From NCBI GenBank assembly GCA_017528205.1, contig JAFXPE010000003.1:1-64000 (forward strand): a DNA stretch of 64,000 nucleotides, read 5' to 3'. Positions within the stretch are counted from its first letter, which is position 1. Each line of letters begins with the position of its first letter. The DNA is from Alphaproteobacteria bacterium. GTDB taxonomy: Bacteria; Pseudomonadota; Alphaproteobacteria; RF32; CAG-239. Of this stretch, positions 42,851 to 52,637 are shown one piece after another. The notes under the pieces are model-generated. The model was not told where the DNA came from. It searched no databases and saw only the letters and a list, made by a program, of their open reading frames with translations. The position numbers and the translations under genes were made by a program.

Positions 42851-43777
42851 ATGTTCGGAAACTTATTCAATTTCATGCCGAAGCCGTTTGATGAAGGGTA
42901 TTTACCCGAAGTTGACGGACATCGTGTTTATTACTATCAATACGGCAATCCGGTCGGAGTTCCGGTGTTATCTTTTCACGGCGGTCCGGGCGGCTCGTCG
43001 CGGCCGAAATATGCCAAACTGTTTGATTTGAAAAAATATCGTTTTATTCAGTTTGACCAACGCGGTTGCGGACTTTCGCTGGCCAAAGATTTGCTTTATC
43101 GCAATGATACTTCTTATTTGTTGCAAGATGCCATGCATTTGTTGGCGCATCTGCACATAGACACACCGGTTATTGCTCACGGAGTTTCGTGGGGTTCAAC
43201 CATGGCTCTGCTGTTTGCCGAAACTTATCCCCAAGCCGTTAAGCAAATTGTGGTATCTTCCGTGTTTTTGGCGCGCTCCGAAGATTATATGTGGGTAAAC
43301 GCCGACAGCGAGCGCTTTTATCCGGATTTGTGGGCGCAAATGCGTGAGGTGTATAAAAGCAAGGATATTTTCAAGGTGCACAAGCGTCTTTTGTTTTCCG
43401 ACAACGAGGCCGACAACCTTATTGCCATGAGCTATTGGCGCAGTTACGAACATCAAATCGGGTTGTTGGAACCGAAATTTGAAAAGAAGACCGAAATTTC
43501 GGAAGATTTGTTGAACAGCGCCCGTATCTCTTTTCATTATGACGAGCACCACTTTTTTATGAATGATAACCAAATTTTGCGCAACATTGCTAAAATTGCG
43601 CATATTCCAACGCTTATCGCGCATAATCGCATGGATTTTTGCTGTGTGCCGAAACAGGCTTGGGATTTGCATCAGGCCTTGCCGAAATCGCAGTTGCAAA
43701 TTTGCGGCGGATACGGGCATTCCACCCCGGCTTTGTTGAAGGCGGTCAAAAAAATGATTCGCCAAAACGAAAAATAA
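42851..43777 (+). CDS. pip: Proline iminopeptidase (S33)
   Basis: 308 residues. An alpha/beta hydrolase that removes N-terminal proline from peptides. Signature motifs: FHGGPGGSSRPK (oxyanion hole, about 38-49), FDQRGCGLS, the nucleophile Ser in HGVSWGSTMALLFAETYP, the acid Asp near MDFCCVP, and the His in CGGYGHSTPALL. Length matches bacterial Pip (about 310). The start has GGAAGG upstream and a consensus -10 promoter. Cytoplasmic and monocistronic. Confidence 0.9.
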   Translation: MFGNLFNFMPKPFDEGYLPEVDGHRVYYYQYGNPVGVPVLSFHGGPGGSSRPKYAKLFDLKKYRFIQFDQRGCGLSLAKDLLYRNDTSYLLQDAMHLLAHLHIDTPVIAHGVSWGSTMALLFAETYPQAVKQIVVSSVFLARSEDYMWVNADSERFYPDLWAQMREVYKSKDIFKVHKRLLFSDNEADNLIAMSYWRSYEHQIGLLEPKFEKKTEISEDLLNSARISFHYDEHHFFMNDNQILRNIAKIAHIPTLIAHNRMDFCCVPKQAWDLHQALPKSQLQICGGYGHSTPALLKAVKKMIRQNEK

Positions 43778-43819
43778 ATCCGAATTTGATAAGCAAACAA
43801 TTCAGTTGCTTTGAAAGCT

Positions 43820-43854
43820 AAAGGGGACGCGGACAAGATGCCGCATCCCCTTTT
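43820..43854. terminator. Bidirectional terminator between pip and the DapB-like gene
   Basis: AAAGGGGA-GCGG pairs with CCGC-TCCCCTTT (43820-43852), A-rich left and T-rich right. Confidence 0.85.
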
Positions 43855-43866
43855 GTAATTCAGGTT

Positions 43867-44676
43867 TCAGACAAGTTTGGATAAAACGTCCGAAAGCACA
43901 TCGCCGGAGGCCAAACTGACGTCGTTCTTGATATGCTTGGCATACCAGGCAAGCGTACGCATAACACCGTCCACGCGAGATTCCAGCAGATTGCCGTTCC
44001 ACTCCCACTTTATGGTGCTGTTGTCGGACAGGATAATGCTCAGTTGCATTTCCTCAACCTGTTCTTCCTGTTCCGCCACCCGCTTGGAGGTCACGCGGAC
44101 AAATCCCAGCGTTACGGAACAACCCTTCTGGCAATACTTGTCGGTGTATTCGCCCAACATCTCGTTAACCGATTGAGCCCACAGCAGCCAAAACGCCCTG
44201 TTCTGATCCTCATCAACATTGTGCATCAAGCCGACGTAAATACGATTGACTTTGCACTGCGAAGCCTTGACTTGCGCCTTGAGGTTCTTCAGCATCAAGG
44301 TCTTAATCACAGAGAAGTCCGGAACAATTACCAAGGGCGTGGGCATCAGTTTAACGCTGCGAGACAGACTATGCAGCATTTCTTCATCCTTTCTGCTCAA
44401 CGGACCTTGCATAATGGCCGGAAAACCGTTCTGACGATAAAATTTCGCCCGCTCAAACATTTGTTGCGAATCCCCGAAGTCAAGCAACAGCGTGGGCGTC
44501 AGATTGCGCGTCAACACCTGTTCCAAATTCTGAAACTCTGCCTTGGCAACATCTGCACGCTCATAACCAGCATCTACCGTAAAGATGATTTTGTAATCAT
44601 TCGGCTTTGCTTGCAACGCGGCGGCAACACTTTTCCCTAAAGGGCTTAAAGCCCCGACAATACCGATATAATACAT
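43867..44676 (-). CDS. Dihydrodipicolinate-reductase-like protein, catalytic motif missing
   Basis: 269 residues with the DapB fold order. There is a Rossmann start (YYIGIVGALSPLGKSVAAAL, with the GxxGxxG-like turn), then LLLDFGDSQQMFERAKF in the place of the DFT-P motif, IMQGPLS in place of GTTG, and VIVPDFSVIK in place of APNFSxG. The hallmark E-HHRxKxDAPSGTA segment is absent; the aligned region reads VGLMHNVDEDQNRAFWLLWA. DapB makes tetrahydrodipicolinate for lysine and diaminopimelate, so this copy is probably not a standard DapB. Alone on the minus strand, with a 96-bp gap from holA. Codon choice appears more GC-ending than its neighbours (by eye). Confidence 0.5.
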   Translation of the reverse strand: MYYIGIVGALSPLGKSVAAALQAKPNDYKIIFTVDAGYERADVAKAEFQNLEQVLTRNLTPTLLLDFGDSQQMFERAKFYRQNGFPAIMQGPLSRKDEEMLHSLSRSVKLMPTPLVIVPDFSVIKTLMLKNLKAQVKASQCKVNRIYVGLMHNVDEDQNRAFWLLWAQSVNEMLGEYTDKYCQKGCSVTLGFVRVTSKRVAEQEEQVEEMQLSIILSDNSTIKWEWNGNLLESRVDGVMRTLAWYAKHIKNDVSLASGDVLSDVLSKLV

Positions 44677-44772
44677 AGATCAAATGATTTGTGAAACACT
44701 AAAATAATAAACTCTCTTGGGCTCGGTTTATCATATTTCTGTCTTTGTGTCAATAAGCTAATTGTTAAGATT

Positions 44773-45795
44773 TCAGCGGTTGTTCTTGGCGGCAAATTTG
44801 GCCAAACGCAAAATGGCATAGCCCGCACATTCTTCCGCCGGCATATTGGTAGTTTTGCAATCTCGCTCGCATTCATACAGCATTTTCAAGGCGCTGAGCA
44901 GTTGTTCTTTGTTCCACGATTTTACCTGCTTATAAAAATCGTCTTTGCGATAAAACATCAAATTAAAGTCGCGAGCTATTTCATCAAACTTTTTGCCGGC
45001 ATCAAGCAAAACCATACACTCAAGCAGGCGACCGAAATGGTATTCCATCTGGCGCACCAGCGTTGCCGCCTCCTCGCCTTCTTTTAAAAGCCGATTATAC
45101 ATCTTGTCGGCTTTCATAATTTTGCCGCCGGCAACATAATAACACAAGTCGTCGATGTTGGCGCCGGCCACATCGCTGACGGCATTTTGCACATCGGCGA
45201 TTTCCACAATTTTCCGCTCGCCCATATACATTTCCAACTTGTCGATTTCGCTCTGATTTAAGCGCTTATCCGGCGACAAACGCGCACATAAAACCTGCAG
45301 AGTGGCGTTATCAATCTTTAGTCCTTTGGCCTGAAGCATAGCCGCCGCGTCGGCCGGAATATCGGTCTCGCGATCTTCATAGCACCCGACCAGCAAAATA
45401 TCGGAACGCTCTTTGCCCCAAACCAACAACGCCGAAGTTTTTTTGAAAGTCGTCGAAGTCAGAATCAATAAATTTTCCGAGGCGGTTTCCGGCAACATTT
45501 TTTTCAAAAGCGGGGTCAAATTATTGTCGGCGTTTTGCACCACAATCACTCTCCGGCCACCCATCAGCGATTGCGAATGAAACTCAGCATAAACTTCTCC
45601 ACCGTCTTTGGATATATCTTCCATTTGCAAGGTGCAATAATGAAAAGCATCATCGGTTGAGCCGCAAACCGCTTCAACACACTTTTTGCACAACATTGAG
45701 ATTTCACCCTCGTTATTGCCGTATAACACAATGCACTTCACGGCCGGATCCGGACTTTTGCAAAAACTTTCCAGCTGTGCCGGTTTAAAATTCAT
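44773..45795 (-). CDS. holA: DNA polymerase III subunit delta
   Basis: 340 residues, standard for HolA, the clamp-loader subunit that opens the beta clamp. The order fits: N-terminal region with YGNNEGEISMLCKKC, a Rossmann-like segment (RRVIVVQNADN), the middle lid (ARLSPDKRLNQSEIDKLEMY, the family's GND..L..E..KL-like helix) and the C-terminal collar domain (ALKMLYECERDCKT). Start overlaps the lptE end by 11 bp, the lptE-holA pairing seen in many proteobacteria after leuS. Confidence 0.88.
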   Translation of the reverse strand: MNFKPAQLESFCKSPDPAVKCIVLYGNNEGEISMLCKKCVEAVCGSTDDAFHYCTLQMEDISKDGGEVYAEFHSQSLMGGRRVIVVQNADNNLTPLLKKMLPETASENLLILTSTTFKKTSALLVWGKERSDILLVGCYEDRETDIPADAAAMLQAKGLKIDNATLQVLCARLSPDKRLNQSEIDKLEMYMGERKIVEIADVQNAVSDVAGANIDDLCYYVAGGKIMKADKMYNRLLKEGEEAATLVRQMEYHFGRLLECMVLLDAGKKFDEIARDFNLMFYRKDDFYKQVKSWNKEQLLSALKMLYECERDCKTTNMPAEECAGYAILRLAKFAAKNNR

Positions 45796-46351
45796 CCGGA
45801 TTACCTACCTTTGTGTTGACGGAATGGAAGTAAGCACCAATTCTTAAAGAAATATCGTTGGCGATAATTTTGGCTCCGTCTTTGATGACCTTCTTCTTAT
45901 CCATGGTGGTGGAATACGGATTGTCAAGCAAGTCGTAGCTGAGGACGGTTGAGCTGCTGCCTTTAACCAATCCGCCTTTTTTCTTGCTCCACAGTTCGTA
46001 TTCAACCGTATAGGTAACCTTTTCGCGCGTGGCGGTAATATCGTTACGCAAAGCTTGCTGTACCGTACGCTTGCGCGGAGCGGATATCTTCAGAAAATAT
46101 TTGGCGTTTTTCGGAGTTCCGTTCGTATTAAAGATATCAATCAGCTCGTTTCGGATAAGCTGCCCCATACGTCCGCCGCCGGCAGTTACCTTAATTTGCG
46201 CCATTTCCCGAACAATATCGGTATCATACTCATTGTTATAATACCACAAATCATCACCGGCGGTCTTTTCAACATACAGCGGCTCGAAACCGCAAGCAGC
46301 GACACTTCCGACCAAAACGGCAAAAACAAATATTTTCCGCAACTCTAACAC
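45785..46351 (-). CDS. lptE: LPS-assembly lipoprotein LptE
   Basis: 188 residues. Lipoprotein signal with lipobox VAAC (Cys20), then GFEPLY, the typical start of mature LptE in alphaproteobacteria. LptE plugs and chaperones LptD in the outer membrane for LPS insertion. The body has the RNELIDIFN and LKISAPRKRTVQ segments. Translation begins at GTG 46351, 3 bp after the leuS stop; the gene overlaps holA by 11 bp. The leuS-lptE-holA order supports the call. Confidence 0.85.
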   Translation of the reverse strand: MLELRKIFVFAVLVGSVAACGFEPLYVEKTAGDDLWYYNNEYDTDIVREMAQIKVTAGGGRMGQLIRNELIDIFNTNGTPKNAKYFLKISAPRKRTVQQALRNDITATREKVTYTVEYELWSKKKGGLVKGSSSTVLSYDLLDNPYSTTMDKKKVIKDGAKIIANDISLRIGAYFHSVNTKVGNPDEF

Positions 46352-46354
46352 TTT

Positions 46355-48847
46355 TTACATTCCCACTACAATGTTAACGATTTTATTCGGCACCACAATC
46401 ACTTTTTTGATTGTTTTACCCTCAAGCTGACGCACCACGTTGTCCAGCTTCAAAGCCTCGGCCTCGGCCACATCGTTGCCGGCATCTTTGGCAATGGTGA
46501 TAGTGCCGCGCATTTTGCCGTTCATCTGCACGCCGAGTGTTACCACGTTGTTTTCAGCCAACTTGGCGTCGCCTTCCGGCCAGCTTTCTTGCACGATAAA
46601 CGTTTGATGTCCCAAACGCGCCCACATTTCTTCCGCCAAATGCGGAGTAAACGGCGCCAACATTTTCAACAGCGCTTCATACATCGTGGCCGGAATTTTA
46701 TCTTTGTTGCCCAAATAATTGACGTAGGTCATCATGGCCGAAACCGCGGTGTTGAACTTCATTTGGTCAATACGCTCGGTAACGTCCAAAATACATCTGT
46801 GCATCGTGCGCAAATCCTCGCTGCTCAGCGGCGCATCTTTGTCGGCATAAACTTTGGTAAACAAGCTGTAAACGCGGCTCACAAAGCGGTATACGCCGTT
46901 CAAACTTTCCTCGGACCACATGGCAACTTGGTCAAACGGACCGATGAACATTTCATACAAACGGAAAGTATCCGCACCGTAATTTTCGACAATTTCATCC
47001 GGATTTACGACATTGCCGCGCGATTTACTCATTTTCTCGCCGTCGGCCGCCAAAATCATACCGTGCGAAGTGCGCTTCTGATACGGCTCCGGCATCGGCA
47101 CATAGCCGCAATCATACAGGAATTTATGCCAAAAACGCGAATACAACAAGTGTAAGGTGGTATGCTCCATTCCGCCGTTGTACCAATCAACATTCATCCA
47201 ATATTCAAGCGCTTCTTTAGAGGCGAATTCCTTGTCGTTGTGCGGATCGCAATAACGTAGGAAATACCACGAAGAACCGGCCCAGTTTGGCATAACGTCG
47301 GTTTCGCGACGCGCATGACCGCCGCACTTCGGACAGGTGGTATTTACCCACTCGGTAGCGTTGGCCAGTGGCGAATCTCCGTTGTCATTCGGGCGATAAT
47401 CCGGCACATCCGGTAACGTCAGCGGTAACTGGTCTTCCGGAATCGGCTGCCAACCGCAATGTTCGCAATAAACCATCGGAATCGGCTCGCCCCAATAACG
47501 TTGACGCGAGAATACCCAGTCGCGCAGTTTGAAATTGACTTTGGCGTGTCCGAAACCGTGGTCCTCGGCATATTTAATCGCCGCCGCCATGGCATCGGCT
47601 TTATCCATGCCGTCCATAAATCCGGAATTGATGTGCGTTCCGTCTTCTTCCCACGCTTCTTTCGAAATATCACCTCCGGCCAAAACCTGAATAATAGGCA
47701 AATTAAACACTTTGGCAAAATCATAGTCGCGTTGGTCGTGCGCCGGAACCGCCATAATGGCGCCGGTACCGTATCCGGTTAAAACATAATCCGAAATAAA
47801 CACCGGAATCAGCGTGCCCGTGTATGGGTTGCGCGCCTTAATTCCTTTTAACTCGACACCGGTCTTAGTGGTATCGGCCGTACGTTGCAATTCGGATTTT
47901 TTGGCGGTTTCGTTAACATAATTCAGCACTTCGTCCGGATTTTCAAATTTATCCGCCAGCTCTTTCACAAACTGATGTTCCGGAGCCATAACGCAATAGG
48001 TCACGCCGAAAGTGGTATCCGGACGTGTGGTGTAAACCACCATTTTTTTGCCCAAGTCGTTACCGTTGTTATCGGTCAGCTCAAACTCCAATTCCGCACC
48101 TTCGGAACGCCCTATCCAGTTGACTTGCGTTGATTTTACGCGGTCGATGAAATCCACCGTTTCAATATCGTTAATCAAGCGGTCGGCATATTTGGTAATG
48201 GCCAGCATCCATTGTTCTTTATCGCGGCGCACCACTTCCGCACCGCAACGCTCGCAATGGCCGTTAACCACCTCTTCGTTAGCCAATCCAACTTTGCAAG
48301 ACGGGCACCAGTTAATCGCCATCTTGTCTTTATAGGCCAAACCGTGTTTCCAAAATTGAATAAACATCCATTGCGTCCACTTGTAATATTCCGGATCACA
48401 GGTGTTGAAACATCTGTCCCAATCAAAACTGAAGCCGATTGACTTAAGCTGACGCGTAAAGTTGGCAATATTTTCCTTGGTGGATACCGCCGGATGTACG
48501 CCGGTTTTGATGGCATAATTTTCCGCCGGCAAACCGAACGCATCAAAACCCATCGGATACAAAACATTAAAGCCCTGCATTTTCTTTTTGCGCGCAATCA
48601 CATCAAGCGCCGTGTATGAACGCGGGTGTCCGACATGCAAGCCGGCTCCCGACGGATACGGAAATTCGACCAAAGCGTAAAACTTCGGTTTGGCGTGGTC
48701 AATTTCTACTTTGTAGACCTTTTCGTCGTCCCATATCTGTTGCCATTTTTTCTCGATGGTTCTGAAATTGTAGCGTTCTTCGTTTTGCCAGCTTTGACGC
48801 CACTCTTCAAAGCTGTTTTTACCGTTATATCTGGCATTTACCGACAT
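46355..48847 (-). CDS. leuS: Leucyl-tRNA synthetase
   Basis: 830 residues. Class I synthetase charging tRNA-Leu. HIGH motif in PYPSGAGLHVGHPRSYTALD and KMSKS in GEKMSKSRGNVVNPDEI. Zinc ligands are present (CPSCKVG, CERCG; and TTCPKCGG). The editing CP1 domain (VYTTRPDTTFGVTYCVMAPEH, with TRPDT) is intact. An N-terminal extension of about 25 residues precedes the usual RTIEKKWQ start; AGAGGGAA before the ATG at 48847 supports it. First gene of leuS-lptE-holA. Confidence 0.98.
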   Translation of the reverse strand: MSVNARYNGKNSFEEWRQSWQNEERYNFRTIEKKWQQIWDDEKVYKVEIDHAKPKFYALVEFPYPSGAGLHVGHPRSYTALDVIARKKKMQGFNVLYPMGFDAFGLPAENYAIKTGVHPAVSTKENIANFTRQLKSIGFSFDWDRCFNTCDPEYYKWTQWMFIQFWKHGLAYKDKMAINWCPSCKVGLANEEVVNGHCERCGAEVVRRDKEQWMLAITKYADRLINDIETVDFIDRVKSTQVNWIGRSEGAELEFELTDNNGNDLGKKMVVYTTRPDTTFGVTYCVMAPEHQFVKELADKFENPDEVLNYVNETAKKSELQRTADTTKTGVELKGIKARNPYTGTLIPVFISDYVLTGYGTGAIMAVPAHDQRDYDFAKVFNLPIIQVLAGGDISKEAWEEDGTHINSGFMDGMDKADAMAAAIKYAEDHGFGHAKVNFKLRDWVFSRQRYWGEPIPMVYCEHCGWQPIPEDQLPLTLPDVPDYRPNDNGDSPLANATEWVNTTCPKCGGHARRETDVMPNWAGSSWYFLRYCDPHNDKEFASKEALEYWMNVDWYNGGMEHTTLHLLYSRFWHKFLYDCGYVPMPEPYQKRTSHGMILAADGEKMSKSRGNVVNPDEIVENYGADTFRLYEMFIGPFDQVAMWSEESLNGVYRFVSRVYSLFTKVYADKDAPLSSEDLRTMHRCILDVTERIDQMKFNTAVSAMMTYVNYLGNKDKIPATMYEALLKMLAPFTPHLAEEMWARLGHQTFIVQESWPEGDAKLAENNVVTLGVQMNGKMRGTITIAKDAGNDVAEAEALKLDNVVRQLEGKTIKKVIVVPNKIVNIVVGM

Positions 48848-49005
48848 TGATTTTCCCTCTGTTTCATAATTTTATAAACAATTGTGGCAAGGCTAGCACA
48901 ATTTTTCGTAAATTTCAACGTCTTTAAGCATTATGCACAAATTTACGGCATTACCTTAACCAAAAAATAACTCTTTTGTGATAGCATCAAACATCGGAGG
49001 GGTTT

Positions 49006-50154
49006 ATGGACGACAAGGCTTTTCTACAATACGCATTAAAGCAATCTTTTGCACAGCCGACGATTAACTCGGCAGACGGTGTGTTGTGGGATAAAGCGGC
49101 TTCTTCCGACGACGAATATTTGTTTTTCGACACCCGTCGCACCGATTTGTTGCCGTTTGTATTGCCGTTGGAAAATTTGCAAAAATATCATCACGCCATA
49201 GCTCACGACATTCGCAATTGCCCTGATTTATACCGTGAATACGATATGTATAAGCACGATTTGAGCGAAAACATTACCATTCCGGAAAACATACCGGAAA
49301 TTGCGGCGGCGCGCCAGCAATTGGATATGATAACGGTGAATCGGCAATCGGCACAAAAAAAGAAAATTGTCGCCACTTTAGTCCCTGTAAAATTTATTAC
49401 CAAAATTAAAGCGATACGTCAAGATTATCAAAATTCACGATTGAAAATTCAGGATATTTTAAATTCTCATCCCGAAGCAGTCAACCTTTCTATTTTAGAT
49501 GATTTTTGCCGACTTTATTTGCAAATCACGGAAAAATTCAAGTGGTATCACCCGTTTTGGCGTTCGCATCAAAAAAATTTGCAATATTACTTGAACGAAG
49601 CCGCGCAAATCATGAAGTCGCATCATCCCCTGCCCGACGACTTTTTCGCCACCCGCACCTTTGCCGGCGAAAACGGTCTGTTCCGTCGTAAATCGGCGTT
49701 GGTCTGCACGCTGAAACTGCGACAAATGGTGATATTATTGCAAAAAATTGCTGATGAACCGCAATTGTTGACTTTGGCACAAACTTTGCTAGTCAGTCAC
49801 GACAAATACAATCGGGACTTGGTTCAATATCGCAATGATAAAAAAATCGACAACACCGCGGCCATTTCTTCGTTACGCCACAATGAGCAGATTTTGTTTG
49901 AAAAGTTTGCCTACATCAGCTATTTAGACGGCGTGCGCTTCGCTTTTGAGCATAAATACTTAAACGAAAGTCCGCAACCGCGGCATCCGGCTTTGCCTAC
50001 CGTTTCGCCGCTCAACGAGCTGAAAATGGTAGCCAAAATCGTTTCCGAAAGCAGAACCATCGTAACCGCGGGAAAAATAGCGCAAATCTACAATCAGGCG
50101 CTGACCGAATACGATAAAATTCGGCAAATTACCGATAAATATCTCAAGTCTTAA
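49006..50154 (+). CDS. Hypothetical helical protein
   Basis: 382 residues, all-helical by eye, no signal peptide, membrane helix or known motif. It is rich in Lys, Gln, Tyr and His (SHHPLPDDFFATRT near 208-222). GGAGG six bases before the ATG gives strong translation. It is followed 103 bp later by two more orphan helical proteins on the same strand, which may belong to a lineage-specific module. Function unknown. Confidence 0.6.
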   Translation: MDDKAFLQYALKQSFAQPTINSADGVLWDKAASSDDEYLFFDTRRTDLLPFVLPLENLQKYHHAIAHDIRNCPDLYREYDMYKHDLSENITIPENIPEIAAARQQLDMITVNRQSAQKKKIVATLVPVKFITKIKAIRQDYQNSRLKIQDILNSHPEAVNLSILDDFCRLYLQITEKFKWYHPFWRSHQKNLQYYLNEAAQIMKSHHPLPDDFFATRTFAGENGLFRRKSALVCTLKLRQMVILLQKIADEPQLLTLAQTLLVSHDKYNRDLVQYRNDKKIDNTAAISSLRHNEQILFEKFAYISYLDGVRFAFEHKYLNESPQPRHPALPTVSPLNELKMVAKIVSESRTIVTAGKIAQIYNQALTEYDKIRQITDKYLKS

Positions 50155-50193
50155 ACTGCCTGCCGATTTTGTGCGTTTTTTGCACAAAAAGAC

Positions 50194-50222
50194 TAGACAA
50201 AATACAAAAGTCGTGTTATTAT
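50194..50222 (+). promoter_or_regulatory. Promoter of the 786-residue gene
   Basis: TAGACA (50194-50199), 17-bp spacer, TATTAT (50217-50222). Confidence 0.6.
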
Positions 50223-50257
50223 CAAGTCAGAATTAATGCTGATTATGGTGGTTGATT

Positions 50258-52618
50258 ATGAGTAATATTCAAGAAATTGCCGATAAATATCTGCGACTGG
50301 TGGCTGTTTTTGAAGATAAAAATTTGGGCGAAAACAGCGCCGAGGCTCAAAGTTTGATGGCAGAACTGACGGAAGTCGGCAGCAATGACTTTGTTGCGGC
50401 GTACAAATTGGCTTATGTAAAAATGAGTCGAAATCAAAAGCAATTTATTGATTTGAAAGTTCGCACGGCTGTTTTGAAATTGCGTCAGGCCGCTCGCGAT
50501 CAGGCACCTAACCCGCAAAAACCGGCGACGAGCAAGGATAACGCCGCCAATACCGACAATCAGGACACCGCACCGACACCAAAGCCGAATACTGCGGCAA
50601 AACCGAATACTGCGGCCAAACCGCAACCTTCGGCCTCGGCAACGGATAAATTTGAGTTGCCGGAAAAAATTGCTCAAGATTTACACACCTATCTTTATAC
50701 CGATGCCGCCGATTATTCCGACGATTTGGCTGATTACCTTACTAAGGAAGGTATATCGGCAAAAGATAAGCGCAAACATTCGCTCAATTTGCTTTCGGCA
50801 CTCAAAAAAGAGACCTATAAACCTTTACAGGCCAGCACCCACTTAGACCGTAGCAAGCTCGTCGGTTTGACTATGTTGATTTACCGCGAGTTTATCAAAA
50901 CGCCTGATGATGCCGTGCAAAAAAAGATTGATGATTTGCTCAAACGGCTGTCGGATAAGTCTCAACGCGGTTATGTGGCTCGCGCCACGCAAAAAAATCA
51001 GTTTGGAGAGGACTTGTTCCTCAAAGATATTATGGCCGCGCGCAATCCGGACAGTCAGGACTACGTTGACCGGATTATCGCGGGGCATGTGACCGAGTTG
51101 TTGGAAAAGCTCGACGATAAGCAAAAAGTTAAATACATTGCGGCACAAAAAAGAAAAGGTTATAAAGACTATATGCCGAAAATAAAAGTTAAAGTTGATG
51201 AAAACGATTCTGCAAAACCGAAAAGGAAAAAAGGAGATAACACCATGGCTGACGATAATAAAGGGAATGCATTTGAACCTTCGGAAGTTCAAAAGAAGGC
51301 TTGCGAATTTGCCGGACTTGATTGGAAAAATTACAAGGATAACGACAGTATTTCCAAAGCTATTGCCGATCAGGGATTACTCATCAGCGGCAACAAAATA
51401 ATTGACCTGACTACGGAAAGTCTGGTGGCGACGGTTGAACCGAAAACCGACGAAGAAAAGAAGGCTCAGGAGGCGGCAGACTACGCCAACCGTGATGACG
51501 GCTTGTCTCCGGAAGATTTGCCGGAGAAGAATTTAACCATCGGTAAGCTTGACGACGGCAATAGCCGCGATGAACCGCAACCGGATAAGCCGAAGACATG
51601 GGTGCAGAAAAAAATCGACCATTATACCGAGTTGGCTCAAACCGGTAAAATTGCCGACTTTTCTTACGATAAAGAAAACAAAAACGAGTTTGTGGCTTCG
51701 TTTAACAACGCTTCCATTCACTATACTTCGGAAGACAATGTACAAATTTCGGACAACGCCGGCATCAATGTTTTTGAAACCATCTTAAACGAAGAAGAAA
51801 ACAAAAACCGCAACATTAACTTTGCACAAAATATGCCGCATGATATGGCTATGCGCTTAAAGGCCGCTTGTATGTTGCACGACCGCAATATGGGCGGCGA
51901 AATACCTGATTTTACGCAAGCCGATTTGGAAAAGTTAAGTCAGGAATTGGGTGCAGAGCGCTTTAGAGAGTTGCAAGAAAAAATTGCGGCACAAGACCAG
52001 AAAAAATCTTTGCCGGCGCGTGTCAACAACAACGAAAACGTTGATGAAAACAAGGGAGAAAAATCTCTCTCCGATGCCGTGGAAGAATTAAAACGAATCC
52101 GCAAAGATTTCGAACAAATGAAAGCCGACGGCAAGATTGTGGTCAAAACCAATCCGGAAACCAAACTGCCGGAAATCGTCTCCGGTCCGGCCTTGGAAGG
52201 TAAACCGGTAGATGAAAAACTGCAGGCGGTAAAAGATGCGAATGCTTTGATTGCCGAAGCCGGCGAGTTGGTAAAATCGGGGGCCAAAACCGCCGACAAC
52301 ACCAAAGAAGTTGACGCCAAAACCAATAATGACTTCAACCACGAGCGGATGAGCCACATTCGCGACAATATGAATGCCGATGCGCTGGCCGCTCACGAGG
52401 CCAAAGCCGATCAGGTGGCGCTTATACACGCCAAACGCATGGGCTTAATCAGCGACAAGGTTGTGCGCAAGGTAAAAGAAGGCGACAAGTTTGTGGAAAA
52501 AGAAGTGGAAACCATCAAAGACGATGCCGAGCGTAAAGCCTACGCCGATGCGCGCAGCAGTGATATGAAAGCTCGTATCGACAAAGTTGTTGAAAAATCA
52601 AAACAGTCAACCAGATAA
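50258..52618 (+). CDS. Large hydrophilic orphan with an internal start site
   Basis: 786 residues from ATG 50258 (GGTGG six bases upstream); a TTG at 50252 is an alternative. The N-terminal third has a short helical domain, a Thr/Pro/Ala/Lys linker with PNTAAK repeated (about residues 110-125), and a second helical domain ending in KPKRKKGDNT. The rest (about 330-786) is acidic and helical. An in-frame ATG at 51245 has a textbook AAGGAG (51231-51236) eight bases upstream, so a separate 457-residue product starting MADDNKGNAF is likely, or the frame is a fusion of two genes. No signal peptide, no known family. 19 bp before the next gene. Confidence 0.6.
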   Translation: MSNIQEIADKYLRLVAVFEDKNLGENSAEAQSLMAELTEVGSNDFVAAYKLAYVKMSRNQKQFIDLKVRTAVLKLRQAARDQAPNPQKPATSKDNAANTDNQDTAPTPKPNTAAKPNTAAKPQPSASATDKFELPEKIAQDLHTYLYTDAADYSDDLADYLTKEGISAKDKRKHSLNLLSALKKETYKPLQASTHLDRSKLVGLTMLIYREFIKTPDDAVQKKIDDLLKRLSDKSQRGYVARATQKNQFGEDLFLKDIMAARNPDSQDYVDRIIAGHVTELLEKLDDKQKVKYIAAQKRKGYKDYMPKIKVKVDENDSAKPKRKKGDNTMADDNKGNAFEPSEVQKKACEFAGLDWKNYKDNDSISKAIADQGLLISGNKIIDLTTESLVATVEPKTDEEKKAQEAADYANRDDGLSPEDLPEKNLTIGKLDDGNSRDEPQPDKPKTWVQKKIDHYTELAQTGKIADFSYDKENKNEFVASFNNASIHYTSEDNVQISDNAGINVFETILNEEENKNRNINFAQNMPHDMAMRLKAACMLHDRNMGGEIPDFTQADLEKLSQELGAERFRELQEKIAAQDQKKSLPARVNNNENVDENKGEKSLSDAVEELKRIRKDFEQMKADGKIVVKTNPETKLPEIVSGPALEGKPVDEKLQAVKDANALIAEAGELVKSGAKTADNTKEVDAKTNNDFNHERMSHIRDNMNADALAAHEAKADQVALIHAKRMGLISDKVVRKVKEGDKFVEKEVETIKDDAERKAYADARSSDMKARIDKVVEKSKQSTR
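51231..51247 (+). promoter_or_regulatory. Internal ribosome-binding site and start codon
   Basis: AAGGAG (51231-51236), eight-base spacer and ATG (51245), inside and in frame with the 786-residue gene. Stronger than the site at its annotated start. Confidence 0.6.
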
Positions 52619-52637
52619 ACAATTCAGGGAGGAAACC

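Noticed and set aside
46589-47155. 188-codon frame antisense to leuS
   Set aside because: Shadow of the synthetase gene with no signal of its own.
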